DNA from: JBBDZE01 sp040900345
Lineage (GTDB): Bacteria > Patescibacteriota > Minisyncoccia > Spechtbacterales > 2-12-FULL-38-22
Reading direction: 5' to 3'
Length of the DNA: 64,000 bases
NCBI GenBank assembly: GCA_040900345.1
Contig: JBBDZE010000033.1
Coordinates: 1-64,000 of the forward strand
Position numbers and translations under genes: made by a program. The notes under the pieces were generated by a model, which saw nothing but the letters and a program-made list of their open reading frames with translations, had not been told where the DNA came from and did no database searches. Of the stretch, positions 15,867 to 24,150 are shown one piece after another; position 1 is the stretch's first letter; the number at the start of each line of letters is the position of its first letter.

Positions 15867-16463
15867 CAGATTCTGTATATCCTCCACTAGCTCAGGGAAT
15901 TCTTCCTGATTGAAGTGTCCCCTATCCTGAAACACCCGCGGAGTGGCGTTTGGTAAATCCTTTTGATACTTTTTCGCGTCCGCAAACGGCACAACGGGAT
16001 CGTCTTCGCTGTGGTACAAAAATATCTTTCCGCCTTGTTTTGCGAGGCCGTCTAGGTCGTCCGGCAGGACAAAATCCATAAGGGTTTGGCCCGCACCCTC
16101 CATATCATAGGGGGCCGCGACCAAAAACGTTGCCGCGATGTTCTTTGGGAATGTGTTTTCGGCAAGATATTTGGCGACAAAAGTCCCGCCAAGAGAGCCT
16201 CCTACTATACTGATGCCATCCTCCACATAGGGCAGCAGCTTTTCAAACCAAATTTTCCACTCTACATACCGCGCATTGCGCTTGTTGGGCATTGTCGGCC
16301 GGATAACCTGAAACTCCGAGCCAAGCGCATCGGCCAAGTTTTCGCCCCATCTCTTTTGGTTGAGTTTCTCCAGAGTGAGCTCATAGGCGCGCAAATACTC
16401 CAAATATTCCTCGTAGGTTTCAAAGAGATCGCCGCCGTGTATTACTACGACTTGCTTTTTCAT
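15864..16463 (-). CDS. Alpha/beta hydrolase, RBBP9/YdeN-like
   Basis: 199-aa soluble serine hydrolase. VVVIHGGD at the N-terminus, nucleophile elbow GGSLGGTF near residue 90, acid in SEDDPVVPF near residue 152, and catalytic His in DRGHFN near residue 184: the full triad. The short size and the late SEDDPVVPF/GHFN pair fit the RBBP9/YdeN group. Substrate unknown. It starts 3 bases after the RidA stop on the same strand, so both come from one transcript. Confidence 0.82.
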   Translation of the reverse strand: MKKQVVVIHGGDLFETYEEYLEYLRAYELTLEKLNQKRWGENLADALGSEFQVIRPTMPNKRNARYVEWKIWFEKLLPYVEDGISIVGGSLGGTFVAKYLAENTFPKNIAATFLVAAPYDMEGAGQTLMDFVLPDDLDGLAKQGGKIFLYHSEDDPVVPFADAKKYQKDLPNATPRVFQDRGHFNQEEFPELVEDIQNL

Positions 16464-16466
16464 AAT

Positions 16467-16850
16467 TTACTGCTCATCAACCATAGCAATCATACTTATT
16501 TCCATCTTCGCCCCAAGGGGAAGCTCTTTTACGCAAACCACCTCACGGGCCGGAAAAGGTTCAGAAAAGTAGCCGCCGTATATCTCGTTGATGGTCGTGT
16601 ACAGGGACATATCCGTGACATAAATCGTGCTTTTTACTACGCTCTCAAAAGAAGCGCCTGCCGCTTCTAACACGGCTTGAAGGTTCTTCATCACCCGGTG
16701 CGTTTGTTCTTCAGCCGTCCCTTCCAGCAGATTGCCCTCGGGCGTTAGGTAGATTTGTCCGGATGTAAAAACCCAACCGTTCTGAATAACTGCCTGTGAA
16801 AAAGGCCCCGTTGCTTTTGGCGCCTTATCGGTAGAAATTTTTTCTTTCAT
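16467..16850 (-). CDS. RidA-family enamine/imine deaminase
   Basis: 127-aa member of the RidA (YjgF/YER057c/UK114) family, which hydrolyses reactive 2-aminoacrylate-type imines. Typical TGPFSQAV, TSGQI and the C-terminal PAREVVCVKELPLGAKMEI with the substrate-binding Arg and the terminal Glu. Forms trimers in known cases. Gene pair with the alpha/beta hydrolase downstream. The leader carries a TTTGGGGGAAGATGG stretch also found before the SGNH gene. Confidence 0.92.
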   Translation of the reverse strand: MKEKISTDKAPKATGPFSQAVIQNGWVFTSGQIYLTPEGNLLEGTAEEQTHRVMKNLQAVLEAAGASFESVVKSTIYVTDMSLYTTINEIYGGYFSEPFPAREVVCVKELPLGAKMEISMIAMVDEQ

Positions 16851-17120
16851 ATGCCCCCATCTTCCCCCAAACTTCCTTTTCCTGCAATACTGGTTGCTTT
16901 TTTTGCTTTTGTGGAAACGGCCAAATGGTCACATGGAATCATGTGGCCATTTGGCCGTTTATTTCCTCACCAGCTTCGCTACGGGGACCTACTGTTATAA
17001 AAGCGAAACAGAGTGTATAAGAGGCTGCAAACTGCCCTGCACGGTACCTTATATACATGATGGCTTATTTCTGATAGTATGGAGGTTCTATCAACTAATC
17101 CCCTAATCGAGGGTTTATAA
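16851..17120. other. Intergenic region between divergent genes
   Basis: 270 bases with the 16915 hairpin and A+T-rich sequence near the surface-protein gene (TATAAAAG, TTATATACATG). No gene seen. Confidence 0.5.
16915..16960. other. Long hairpin between divergent genes
   Basis: 46-base inverted repeat: 21 pairs with one G-T and a 4-base loop, AAACGGCCAAATGG on the left end. Lies between the RidA start and the 17121 gene. The plus strand continues TTTATTTCC, so it could end read-through; a protein-binding role is equally possible. Confidence 0.7.
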
Positions 17121-18692
17121 ATGGTTTATAAATATACACACTCTATGAGGTATACTTTTTTCGTTTCGAAGCGAAGCGTTCTCTCCACATCATTACTCAT
17201 AATGGCGGCTCTCGTCTTGGTCGGGTTTTCTTTAGCCCACGTCAGCTACTCCGACGCCAAGGCGGATGCGGCCAAGGAGGCACTGTCAAAGAAGCCCAAG
17301 AAAGAAACACCCAAGGATCTCCTGCTCCAGGCCTATATCGATACCAAAGAGATTGGCACGGTCTTTTTTGGTGAATACGATGCGAGCGCCGTTGAGCCAA
17401 CAGAAAACGGCAACACCCTTGAACAACTTGCCTTCATTGCCGAGGAAGTAAGCGGCCCCGGTACCCCTACCGGCTCGGGTGAAAATCCTCCCGTTACTTT
17501 TGACAAAAAGCCCAAAAAGAAAGATCTCATTCGTGAACTCGCGGCAGACCTGGCGCTTATTAAGAATATGCTTTCGGGTGATTATACGGCAAGCGGCGTG
17601 TCGCCCGACCGTTACGGAAATATTCTCGAGCAACTGGCCTTCATCAGGGAGAACGCATCTTTTGGTTTTCTTTTTGGCTCCAACAGTGCCAACGAGGTTT
17701 TGACGAGTGCTAACGGCACGTACGAGGCAACCAACCTTACTCCGGATAATGTACGCGAGGGTGTCGCCTATGGCGATGGGCAGATTGGCGAACTCGCTTG
17801 TTACGAATACGGATCAAACGATCCTTCGCAGGTGCTTACCAGTGCTGGCGGGACCTTTGATGCCACCAACCTTATTCCTGAAAATGTGCGCGCCGGTATA
17901 GCGTATGGCGTGGACCAAGTGGGTACTCTGACGAGCTTCTTATTTGGCTCTAACAACCCCGCGGAAGTCCTTGCTATCGCAGGCGGCAGTTACGATGCCA
18001 GCAATCTTATCCCCGAAAATGTAAAAGCGGGCGTGACCTTTGGCAGTGGGCAGATCGGAACGCTCACGAGTTTCTTGTTCGGCTCGGATGATCCGGCGAA
18101 GGTGCTCGTCACAGCAGGCGGCAACGCCCTGAAGGACCTGTTCAACGGATCGGGCCCAAGCGTTGGCGTGCTTGGCGGCACGCAAGAACACGGTGGCATT
18201 GACGACTACAATGCCGGAACGGGCGTTATCCAGCCCGACCGCTACGAAGGCCCGTGGACCAAGTGCACCGCCACAAACAACTACTGCGAGACCGGCTTGG
18301 CGTCTGCGGACGCACGCGATGAGTCAACAGGCCTTATCTGGAGTTTGACATGCGGCGGAGTTGGCTGCGCCACGCTTGCCGATGCCGGTCCCCTAACGGC
18401 TTACAACTGGGTCGGGACGCATGCCAACAACGGCGGCAAGAGCGCCTCTCAGCTTTGCAGTGTTGGCAATCACGGTGAAAGCGGCTGGTTCCTGCCTCAC
18501 CAAAAGCAGTTTATGCAATCCTATGTTGACGGCTCGTATGGGAATGTCTCGTACTTCGGTACGGTCTCGACGTTCTGGACGGCCACCGGGACGGACAGCT
18601 CGTTCTTCGCGTGGGCAGGAAGCCTGCGAAACGGGGCCATGGCAACCGACAACATCCACACGGGCAGTCACCCGGTACGCTGCGTGCGCTAA
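17121..18692 (+). CDS. Exported repeat protein with C-terminal DUF1566 domain
   Basis: 523 aa. Export segment at residues ~25-47 (LLIMAALVLVGFSL). Two related ~45-residue units (ending GNTLEQLAFI and GNILEQLAFI) are followed by four tandem ~46-residue units of the form FGSNxxxEVLxxAGGxYDAxNLxPENVxAGVxxGxxQxG (residues ~180-350), then a Cys-containing DUF1566/Lcl-type domain with SGWFLPHQKQFMQSYVDGSY and the closing HPVRCVR. Architecture points to a surface or fibre protein; the DUF1566 domain is usually extracellular. Start ATG 17121 has GAGGG at 7 bases; ATG 17145 lacks a signal. Confidence 0.82.
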   Translation: MVYKYTHSMRYTFFVSKRSVLSTSLLIMAALVLVGFSLAHVSYSDAKADAAKEALSKKPKKETPKDLLLQAYIDTKEIGTVFFGEYDASAVEPTENGNTLEQLAFIAEEVSGPGTPTGSGENPPVTFDKKPKKKDLIRELAADLALIKNMLSGDYTASGVSPDRYGNILEQLAFIRENASFGFLFGSNSANEVLTSANGTYEATNLTPDNVREGVAYGDGQIGELACYEYGSNDPSQVLTSAGGTFDATNLIPENVRAGIAYGVDQVGTLTSFLFGSNNPAEVLAIAGGSYDASNLIPENVKAGVTFGSGQIGTLTSFLFGSDDPAKVLVTAGGNALKDLFNGSGPSVGVLGGTQEHGGIDDYNAGTGVIQPDRYEGPWTKCTATNNYCETGLASADARDESTGLIWSLTCGGVGCATLADAGPLTAYNWVGTHANNGGKSASQLCSVGNHGESGWFLPHQKQFMQSYVDGSYGNVSYFGTVSTFWTATGTDSSFFAWAGSLRNGAMATDNIHTGSHPVRCVR

Positions 18693-18716
18693 TACAGCGT
18701 ACATCAGCACCAAATA

Positions 18717-18750
18717 AGAGTCGCCCTCAAAAGGGACGGCTCTTTTTTTT
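18717..18750 (+). terminator. Terminator of the DUF1566 gene
   Basis: Stem AGAGTCG-CCCT / AGGG-CGGCTCT with one mismatch, AAA loop, then eight T. Confidence 0.85.
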
Positions 18751-18802
18751 GGGGGGGGGTAGAGAGGGCATTTCGCAGCCTCTTTTGATATAAAAATGAA
18801 AA

Positions 18803-18841
18803 CAGGGCGCTTCGACATGCGAAGCGCCCTGCGGAGTGCAT
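18803..18841 (-). terminator. Terminator of the beta-helix protein gene
   Basis: Twelve-base perfect arms (CAGGGCGCTTCG / CGAAGCGCCCTG, 18803-18831); on the minus strand it is followed by TTTTCATTTTT. Lies about 55 bases beyond the gene end. Confidence 0.8.
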
Positions 18842-18885
18842 AGGCTGCACCTTTCTATCGGGAAGAACTTGTCAGGTGGCATCCG

Positions 18886-21831
18886 CTAGGAGTAGCGAAT
18901 CGCCACCAGCTCCCCTTGCGCAATCCCGTCGGGGAAGCGCGAGAAGAACTTTGCGTTGGCGAATGTCGGCGCCCCGGGGATGTAGCCGATGAACGTGCCG
19001 TCCACCGGGACCCACACCGATGTGGCGCCTCGCATCGCTGTGTGCAGGCGGGTGTATCCCCCGCCGCCCCAGGCGGCGAGTGAAACCCCCGTCGGATACG
19101 GCGTCGGTGAAAGCGTACCCCACCCAGCCGGCGTCTTGAAGACGCTGAACAGAGTGAAGTGGTTCACCGATGCGCGGATCGTGAACGAACCGTCGGCATT
19201 CACCGTGACGGCTGCGTCCACTTCCACCCAGCTACTGCCATTCCAGAATGCCAGCACGACGTTCTGGCTGTTGCTCCCCGCCGGCACTTGGTCAGCCGGG
19301 AGCGTGAACTCCAGCTGAACCGGCTGGTCGAATGTCACGCCTTGAATCGCCTGGTCATTTTCGTCAACGAGGTTGACCACGAAGTCAGCTATGACCTGGG
19401 CTTGTGCCGGAGGCGGCGCCTGCTGGCGCAAGGCAGCCGGATCGGCCACCGCCGCAACCTGCACGGAAGCGTTTGCCGGTGCCGTGGACGGCAGTGCCCC
19501 CGACGGAACCGTGACCTTGGCCGACGAGCCGTTAGAAGCGCTCGTCTGAACCTCGGTCTGCTGGGTGGCCTGCACCGGTGCCTTCACCGGGTTGGTGACT
19601 GGCACCGTAATCCCTCCCGGCTCCTGAGCCGGAGGGGACGTCAGCGCTGGAGTCGGCTGCGGTGCAGGAGCAGGAACGGGCTCTTCCGCCGGCGGTGCGG
19701 GCGCCGCCGCACGAGTCACCGTGATGGTGTAGGCCTTGGTTGTACTATCAGCAGACGTCACGGTAACGATTACCGTGTTGTTGCCGACGCCAAGCGCCGT
19801 GTTACCCGATACCGAAACGTTGGCACCGGGCTGCGCAGACGCATTTACCGTCACGCTCGTCACGCTGTTACCCACACTGGCGGTGTAGGACGTCGTCGAC
19901 GAGTTGAACGCCGGCGAAAGCGTGCCGGCACTCAACGAAAGCGCGGTGAGATTGGCGTTGTTCGAGAGAATCGAGCAATCGCTCACCACGCACCATGGCG
20001 TAAAGACCACGTTGGGACCCGCTTGGGCGCCGCCGCCTTCGGGACCCGCAATGTGACCCCACCAGCCACCGGCGGTGACCTGCAGATCCGGCAAAGACGT
20101 GAGCAGATCCGGATGGATCGCCACCCCGTATGCCAGGTCAGCCGAGAAACGGTTCCCCATGACCGTTACCGTCTCAGCCGAGGGGTTGGCCTCAAAGAAG
20201 ACGCCGACCTCATCGTCGCCATCAGCAACCAACCCCGAGAGGTCGTTGCCGGTGACCGACGCGTTGGGCGTGTCGCCCTCTAAGCCGATGCCGTGCACCC
20301 ACAGCCCCGACAGACCGCTGATGGTGTTGCCCGAAACCGTGAGTGTGCCGACCGTGTGGTTCGCCAAGACCCCATACGCGCCGCGACTCGAGGTCACGCC
20401 ACTGATGGTGTTGCCGGAAATGGTAACCCCGTTAGCGTCAGCCGCAACGGAATCGCCCACGAACACGCCTTTATTGGAGGACGTCGTTCCGACGTTCCCC
20501 ACATTGGTGATCGTGTTGCCCATAACCGTGGCGTTCGTCACGGCTCCCAGCAGGTACACGGCCTGCGCCGAGTGCCCGCTGTAGGATGTGCCCACGTCAT
20601 GGGCGTTGCCGCCCGTAAACATGAACCCATCAACACCGTTGACGACGAACCCGTATCCGCCGGTCGGGTTGGTGATTTCCACCCCGTCGGCGGTGAACCC
20701 GTCGGCATTCACGTCCACGCGGCCCTGAATGACTCCAGCGCCAGTGAGCGTGAGATTCGGCGTGGTGATGGTCAGATCACCACTGAAGGTGCCCGCCACC
20801 AGATGGATGGTGTTTCCCGAGACGGCTTTACCCATCGCGTCCGAGAGTTCCGCAAAAGCGTCCAAACCCATCCAGGTTGCTGGTCCAGCTCCGTCCGGGT
20901 CTTGCCCGGCGCCCACGCTCGACCAACTCGGATCGACGTAGAGCGTTGTCGGCGCCGGAACAGCCACCGTCGAGGACGTCATCGACAGGTTGTCGATGAG
21001 CAGTCCCTCTCCGGAGAGCCCTGGGGCCGCCGTGCCTGCCACGCGGAACAGGAGTGAATCGACCGTGCGGCTGCCCACGCCTTCCGCCTGGGACTCCGTG
21101 TCGAACACGAAGTAATTCTCCCAGGAGGTGCCCGTGTGGACCAGCACGCCATCCACGTATACCAGAACACGGTCGTTGGACGAGCCGTCCGGGAACGTCA
21201 TCTCCAGCCGCACACTGTGCGGCAAAGAGCGGTCAAGTCCGCCAGCCACCAGGGTCGGAACGAAGTTCGCCGCCTGGAAACCCGCATTCTCGCCCTGGAC
21301 GTCGTAGAACTGTACGTTCAGGCCCGACGCGTCGTCGAACATGCGGATGTAGCTCATCCGCGCACCGTCGCCCCGGTCGGGACTCACGGTCACGGATAGG
21401 CCAGACTGCTCCGCGTCCGGTGTTGTGGAAGCAAAGCTCCACTCCGCCACGAAGGCGTTTTGCCGGGTTCCTCCGGACTGGCCATTGTTCAGCGCTGTCG
21501 CCTCGCCCGCCTCATCAACGAGAGAGGCGGAAAAGAGCTGGTCGCCAAAGCTTCCACTGGTTGTCGCGTTGCTGATGCGCAACGAATTACTGCCGAAGGC
21601 GACGGGCGCCTCCGCGTGGTCCTCGACGATCTCGACGTCGAAACCGCCGCTGATCACCCAGCCGGACTGGCCATTCGGCGAACCGGCGGTGAACGCTTCG
21701 AAATCCTCCGAGATGGAATCGGCACTAGCCGCACCGGCCAGAATGCCGATTCCGAGCACCGTGACGACGAATATCGCCGTCATGCGCCAGAAAGCGGTCC
21801 GCAAGGACCGCAACCGAACGAGAGTTTTCAA
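18886..21831 (-). CDS. Large exported beta-helix surface protein
   Basis: 981 aa. Signal segment at ~17-35 (FVVTVLGIGILAGAASADS), concanavalin-like N-terminal domain (~35-280), parallel beta-helix with repeated GNTISG/GNTITN turns (~330-590), a cadherin-like beta-sandwich unit (NLTALSLSAGTLSPAF ... AYTITVTRAA, ~620-700), a Pro-rich linker, and a C-terminal beta region ending in GYIPGAPTFANAKF. Start TTG 21831 is favoured by AAGGAG upstream. G+C-rich with codon use unlike the housekeeping genes; the final ~100 residues resemble Chloroflexi-type surface proteins from memory, suggesting transfer. Likely an adhesin or envelope glycoprotein; no enzyme residues recognised. Confidence 0.8.
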   Translation of the reverse strand: MKTLVRLRSLRTAFWRMTAIFVVTVLGIGILAGAASADSISEDFEAFTAGSPNGQSGWVISGGFDVEIVEDHAEAPVAFGSNSLRISNATTSGSFGDQLFSASLVDEAGEATALNNGQSGGTRQNAFVAEWSFASTTPDAEQSGLSVTVSPDRGDGARMSYIRMFDDASGLNVQFYDVQGENAGFQAANFVPTLVAGGLDRSLPHSVRLEMTFPDGSSNDRVLVYVDGVLVHTGTSWENYFVFDTESQAEGVGSRTVDSLLFRVAGTAAPGLSGEGLLIDNLSMTSSTVAVPAPTTLYVDPSWSSVGAGQDPDGAGPATWMGLDAFAELSDAMGKAVSGNTIHLVAGTFSGDLTITTPNLTLTGAGVIQGRVDVNADGFTADGVEITNPTGGYGFVVNGVDGFMFTGGNAHDVGTSYSGHSAQAVYLLGAVTNATVMGNTITNVGNVGTTSSNKGVFVGDSVAADANGVTISGNTISGVTSSRGAYGVLANHTVGTLTVSGNTISGLSGLWVHGIGLEGDTPNASVTGNDLSGLVADGDDEVGVFFEANPSAETVTVMGNRFSADLAYGVAIHPDLLTSLPDLQVTAGGWWGHIAGPEGGGAQAGPNVVFTPWCVVSDCSILSNNANLTALSLSAGTLSPAFNSSTTSYTASVGNSVTSVTVNASAQPGANVSVSGNTALGVGNNTVIVTVTSADSTTKAYTITVTRAAAPAPPAEEPVPAPAPQPTPALTSPPAQEPGGITVPVTNPVKAPVQATQQTEVQTSASNGSSAKVTVPSGALPSTAPANASVQVAAVADPAALRQQAPPPAQAQVIADFVVNLVDENDQAIQGVTFDQPVQLEFTLPADQVPAGSNSQNVVLAFWNGSSWVEVDAAVTVNADGSFTIRASVNHFTLFSVFKTPAGWGTLSPTPYPTGVSLAAWGGGGYTRLHTAMRGATSVWVPVDGTFIGYIPGAPTFANAKFFSRFPDGIAQGELVAIRYS

Positions 21832-21920
21832 GCTCTCCACTCCTTCGCTACGTACTTCGTTGATTCTCGTAGGTACCCTTGGCCGCCCCCTCCCCTCAAT
21901 AGTCAAACAGAAACATATGA

Positions 21921-21949
21921 AGAATACCCTGGAAAAGATATTATGTCAA
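21921..21949 (-). promoter_or_regulatory. Promoter of the beta-helix protein gene
   Basis: On the minus strand: -35 TTGACA (21944-21949), 17-base spacer, -10 TATTCT (21921-21926), about 90 bases before the TTG start. Confidence 0.7.
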
Positions 21950-21951
21950 TG

Positions 21952-21989
21952 ATATAAAAACACCTCACGTATGTGAGGTGTTTTTATAT
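21952..21989. terminator. Terminator of the DEAD helicase gene
   Basis: 17-base perfect arms with GTAT loop and A-/T-rich ends, working in both directions. The core AACACCTCA...TGAGGTGTT is nearly the same as the hairpin at 28694-28731. Confidence 0.85.
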
Positions 21990-22004
21990 AGATGATATCT
22001 AGGG

Positions 22005-23207
22005 CTATCCGACGAACGTGAGAGCCTTGCCTTTCTTGTCGCCTCGGCCGGTGCGGCCAATGCGGTGGACGTAATCGTCGTAGGAGTTGGGCAAATCGTA
22101 GTTGATAACGTGGCTGATGTCTTCAATGTCCAGGCCGCGTGCGGCAACGTCGGTGGCTACTAGAATATGCGTCTGGCTGTTGCTGAACAACGCGAGGGCC
22201 TTTTGCCGCTCGTAGTGGCTTTTGTTGCCATGAATGGATTGCACATTAAAGCCGTTCTTTGCCAAGATTTTAGAAAGCTTTTCTACGCCGTGCTTGGTGC
22301 GGCCGAATACCAGCACTTTCGTGAACTCTTTCTGGGAAAGCAACCCCTGCAAAACATCAATTTTGTCGCTGCCGGCTATCTTGACGATGTCCTGGTCGAC
22401 GTTCTTGGCGGTGTCTTGAGTTTTTACGGAAATGTGGATTGGGTCCACCAGGAAGTCGCCAATAATGTTTTCAATATCGCGCGATAGTGTGGCCGAAAAG
22501 AACAGCGTATGGCGGCGCTTGGGCAAATGCGACAAGAGAAAGCGCATATCGTTGATGAACCCCATGTCCAGCATGCGGTCTGCCTCGTCCAGTACCACGG
22601 TGTTAAAGCGCGCCAAGTCAAGCGAGCGGCGCTGAAAGAGGTCTTTCATGCGGCCCGGTGTGCCAATAACCACATGATTGCGACGGCGAAGGTCGCGAAT
22701 TTGGCCGCTGATGGAAGCGCCTCCAACGCAGCAGACCGAGAACAATCCCGTGCCGCGGGCAAATTCCTTGAACTCTTGGTTGATTTGGGTCGCCAATTCG
22801 CGCGTGGGCACGACGATGAGTACATTTTCCTTCGGACTCTCTACAATTTTGTTAATAAGCGGAATCAAGAATGCACCGGTCTTGCCGGTACCCGTGTTGG
22901 CGATACCCACGATGTCACGGCCCGCGAGAATATAGGGAATGGCCTCATCCTGGATGGGTGTCGGCGTCGTATACCCCTTGGCGGTAATATTACGCTTCAA
23001 AACGTCGTTAACGGGTAGGTCGTTGAAGGCGGTAGTGGGTATAAATGCCTCTACCTCTTCATTGACGATGATTTTATTGATGAATTTGGAAATATCAATA
23101 TTCGATTGCTTTTTGGGCAATCGAGTGCGGCTGCCGATCCCACGAAAGGAAGTGCCTCCCCCGCGCCGGAACGAACGTGAATTGTTGCGAACATTTCTTT
23201 GATACAT
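22005..23207 (-). CDS. DEAD-box ATP-dependent RNA helicase
   Basis: 400 aa. All core motifs: Q motif (TTPTPIQDEAIP), motif I ANTGTGKT, Ia PTRELA, Ib TPGR, II DEAD, III SAT, IV-V (VLVFGRTKHG, ATDVAARGLDI) and VI HRIGRTGR. The protein stops ~12 residues after motif VI, so it lacks a C-terminal RNA-binding tail; the Arg/Ser/Gly-rich N-terminus (residues 5-35) may serve instead. Unwinds RNA, probably in ribosome assembly or mRNA decay. The ~110-base leader with a hairpin suggests control at low temperature or autoregulation, but this is inference. Confidence 0.95.
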   Translation of the reverse strand: MYQRNVRNNSRSFRRGGGTSFRGIGSRTRLPKKQSNIDISKFINKIIVNEEVEAFIPTTAFNDLPVNDVLKRNITAKGYTTPTPIQDEAIPYILAGRDIVGIANTGTGKTGAFLIPLINKIVESPKENVLIVVPTRELATQINQEFKEFARGTGLFSVCCVGGASISGQIRDLRRRNHVVIGTPGRMKDLFQRRSLDLARFNTVVLDEADRMLDMGFINDMRFLLSHLPKRRHTLFFSATLSRDIENIIGDFLVDPIHISVKTQDTAKNVDQDIVKIAGSDKIDVLQGLLSQKEFTKVLVFGRTKHGVEKLSKILAKNGFNVQSIHGNKSHYERQKALALFSNSQTHILVATDVAARGLDIEDISHVINYDLPNSYDDYVHRIGRTGRGDKKGKALTFVG

Positions 23208-23262
23208 AGTATATTAGTGAAAACGTGTGAGTGGTTGTGAGAGTTATCTTCTAAACGACAAA

Positions 23263-23283
23263 GCGAGCCCACTCAAGGCTCGC
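23263..23283. promoter_or_regulatory. Leader hairpin of the DEAD helicase gene
   Basis: GCGAGCC / GGCTCGC arms, 7-base loop, inside the 5' leader on the minus strand. May be a structured leader or attenuator. Confidence 0.5.
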
Positions 23284-23321
23284 CGTTCTTTCTACGTTGC
23301 AGAGACTTTTGTTACCTTACG

Positions 23322-23350
23322 AGTATAGCAAACAAATGATATATTGTCAA
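23322..23350 (-). promoter_or_regulatory. Promoter of the DEAD helicase gene
   Basis: Minus strand: -35 TTGACA (23345-23350), 17-base spacer, -10 TATACT (23322-23327). Close to consensus. Confidence 0.8.
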
Positions 23351-23379
23351 TCGTGTGCGGCCCTAACCCGCCCGGAGAG

Positions 23380-23415
23380 AATACAACAGTCCACCAGGAG
23401 GCAGACTGTTGTATT
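23380..23415 (-). terminator. Hairpin at the end of the sortase gene
   Basis: Twelve-base perfect arms (AATACAACAGTC / GACTGTTGTATT) around a purine-rich 12-base loop; the arm overlaps the sortase stop codon. Probable terminator. Confidence 0.7.
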
Positions 23416-24070
23416 AAATGACCTGTACCAGCTCTCCGGTTACGACCAAGCGCTGGGCGGAAGAGAAAATTGGCTCACAGGTGAGTAGCTTCACGACGGA
23501 TTCCGAAGTAGGATTCAGCACATACATCGCGTCGGGGGCGACCGTCTCGCTGCTACGCACGCGGTAGTGGTACTCTTGCCCTTTCCATACCACGTAGAAC
23601 ACATCGCCCGGTACAAGCTTGTGCAAGAGGTAAAAGGTCTCCTCGTGGGGCGGCATGTAGCGGTAACGATGCGCGGCCAGCACGGTGTTACCACCCTTGT
23701 CCGGCGTGGAGGTCTGCGGCATACTCCAAGCACCCTTGGAAAGCGCATAACTCTCGTTCGTACCCGCGACAATGTTAATGCGCACGCCAATTTTAGGAAT
23801 GAGCAGATAGCTCTTTTGTTCGATGCGATCTTGGGCCGTGGCAATGTTCCCCACGGGTGCTTGAGTTGCTACCTCGTTCCCCTGCCCTGCTGTCGCGGCA
23901 CTGAGCGCCGCGGCTGTGGTCGGACCCAGCGTAAACGACCCCTTTGCCTCTTGGCCTTGGGAATAGGTTATCAACGGCAAGAACGGGTACGCAAGAATGA
24001 GCGCCCCGATGCCAATCGCGCCGAGCAGGAGCAATCGTTTTGTTTTTTTGTTGAATGTAGGAAATTTCAT
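23414..24070 (-). CDS. Sortase family transpeptidase
   Basis: 218 aa. N-terminal membrane segment (LLLLGAIGIGALILAYPFL, residues ~12-32), then the sortase beta-barrel: AAHRYRY with the catalytic His (~residue 128), LLTCEP with the catalytic Cys (~197), and AQRLVVTGEL with the Arg. Cleaves LPxTG-type signals and attaches proteins to a wall or sugar acceptor. The next gene upstream on the same strand encodes a protein with a C-terminal LPKTG signal, its probable substrate. Start ATG 24070 has GAGGAAC before it; a longer frame from 24124 lacks support. Confidence 0.9.
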   Translation of the reverse strand: MKFPTFNKKTKRLLLLGAIGIGALILAYPFLPLITYSQGQEAKGSFTLGPTTAAALSAATAGQGNEVATQAPVGNIATAQDRIEQKSYLLIPKIGVRINIVAGTNESYALSKGAWSMPQTSTPDKGGNTVLAAHRYRYMPPHEETFYLLHKLVPGDVFYVVWKGQEYHYRVRSSETVAPDAMYVLNPTSESVVKLLTCEPIFSSAQRLVVTGELVQVI

Positions 24071-24150
24071 AGTTCCTCTTACGGCCCGCTCAATGCATGG
24101 TAGCACTGCGCGAGCCAGTAACAAGCACTATGCTTGTGAAGGCGGGCTAC

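Noticed and set aside
19159..20283. Long plus-strand frames opposite the beta-helix gene (also 25363-26808 opposite the 909-aa gene)
   Set aside because: G+C-rich coding DNA leaves long stop-free frames on the other strand; these encode Arg/His/Pro-rich strings with no motifs, while the minus-strand frames have clear domains and ribosome sites.
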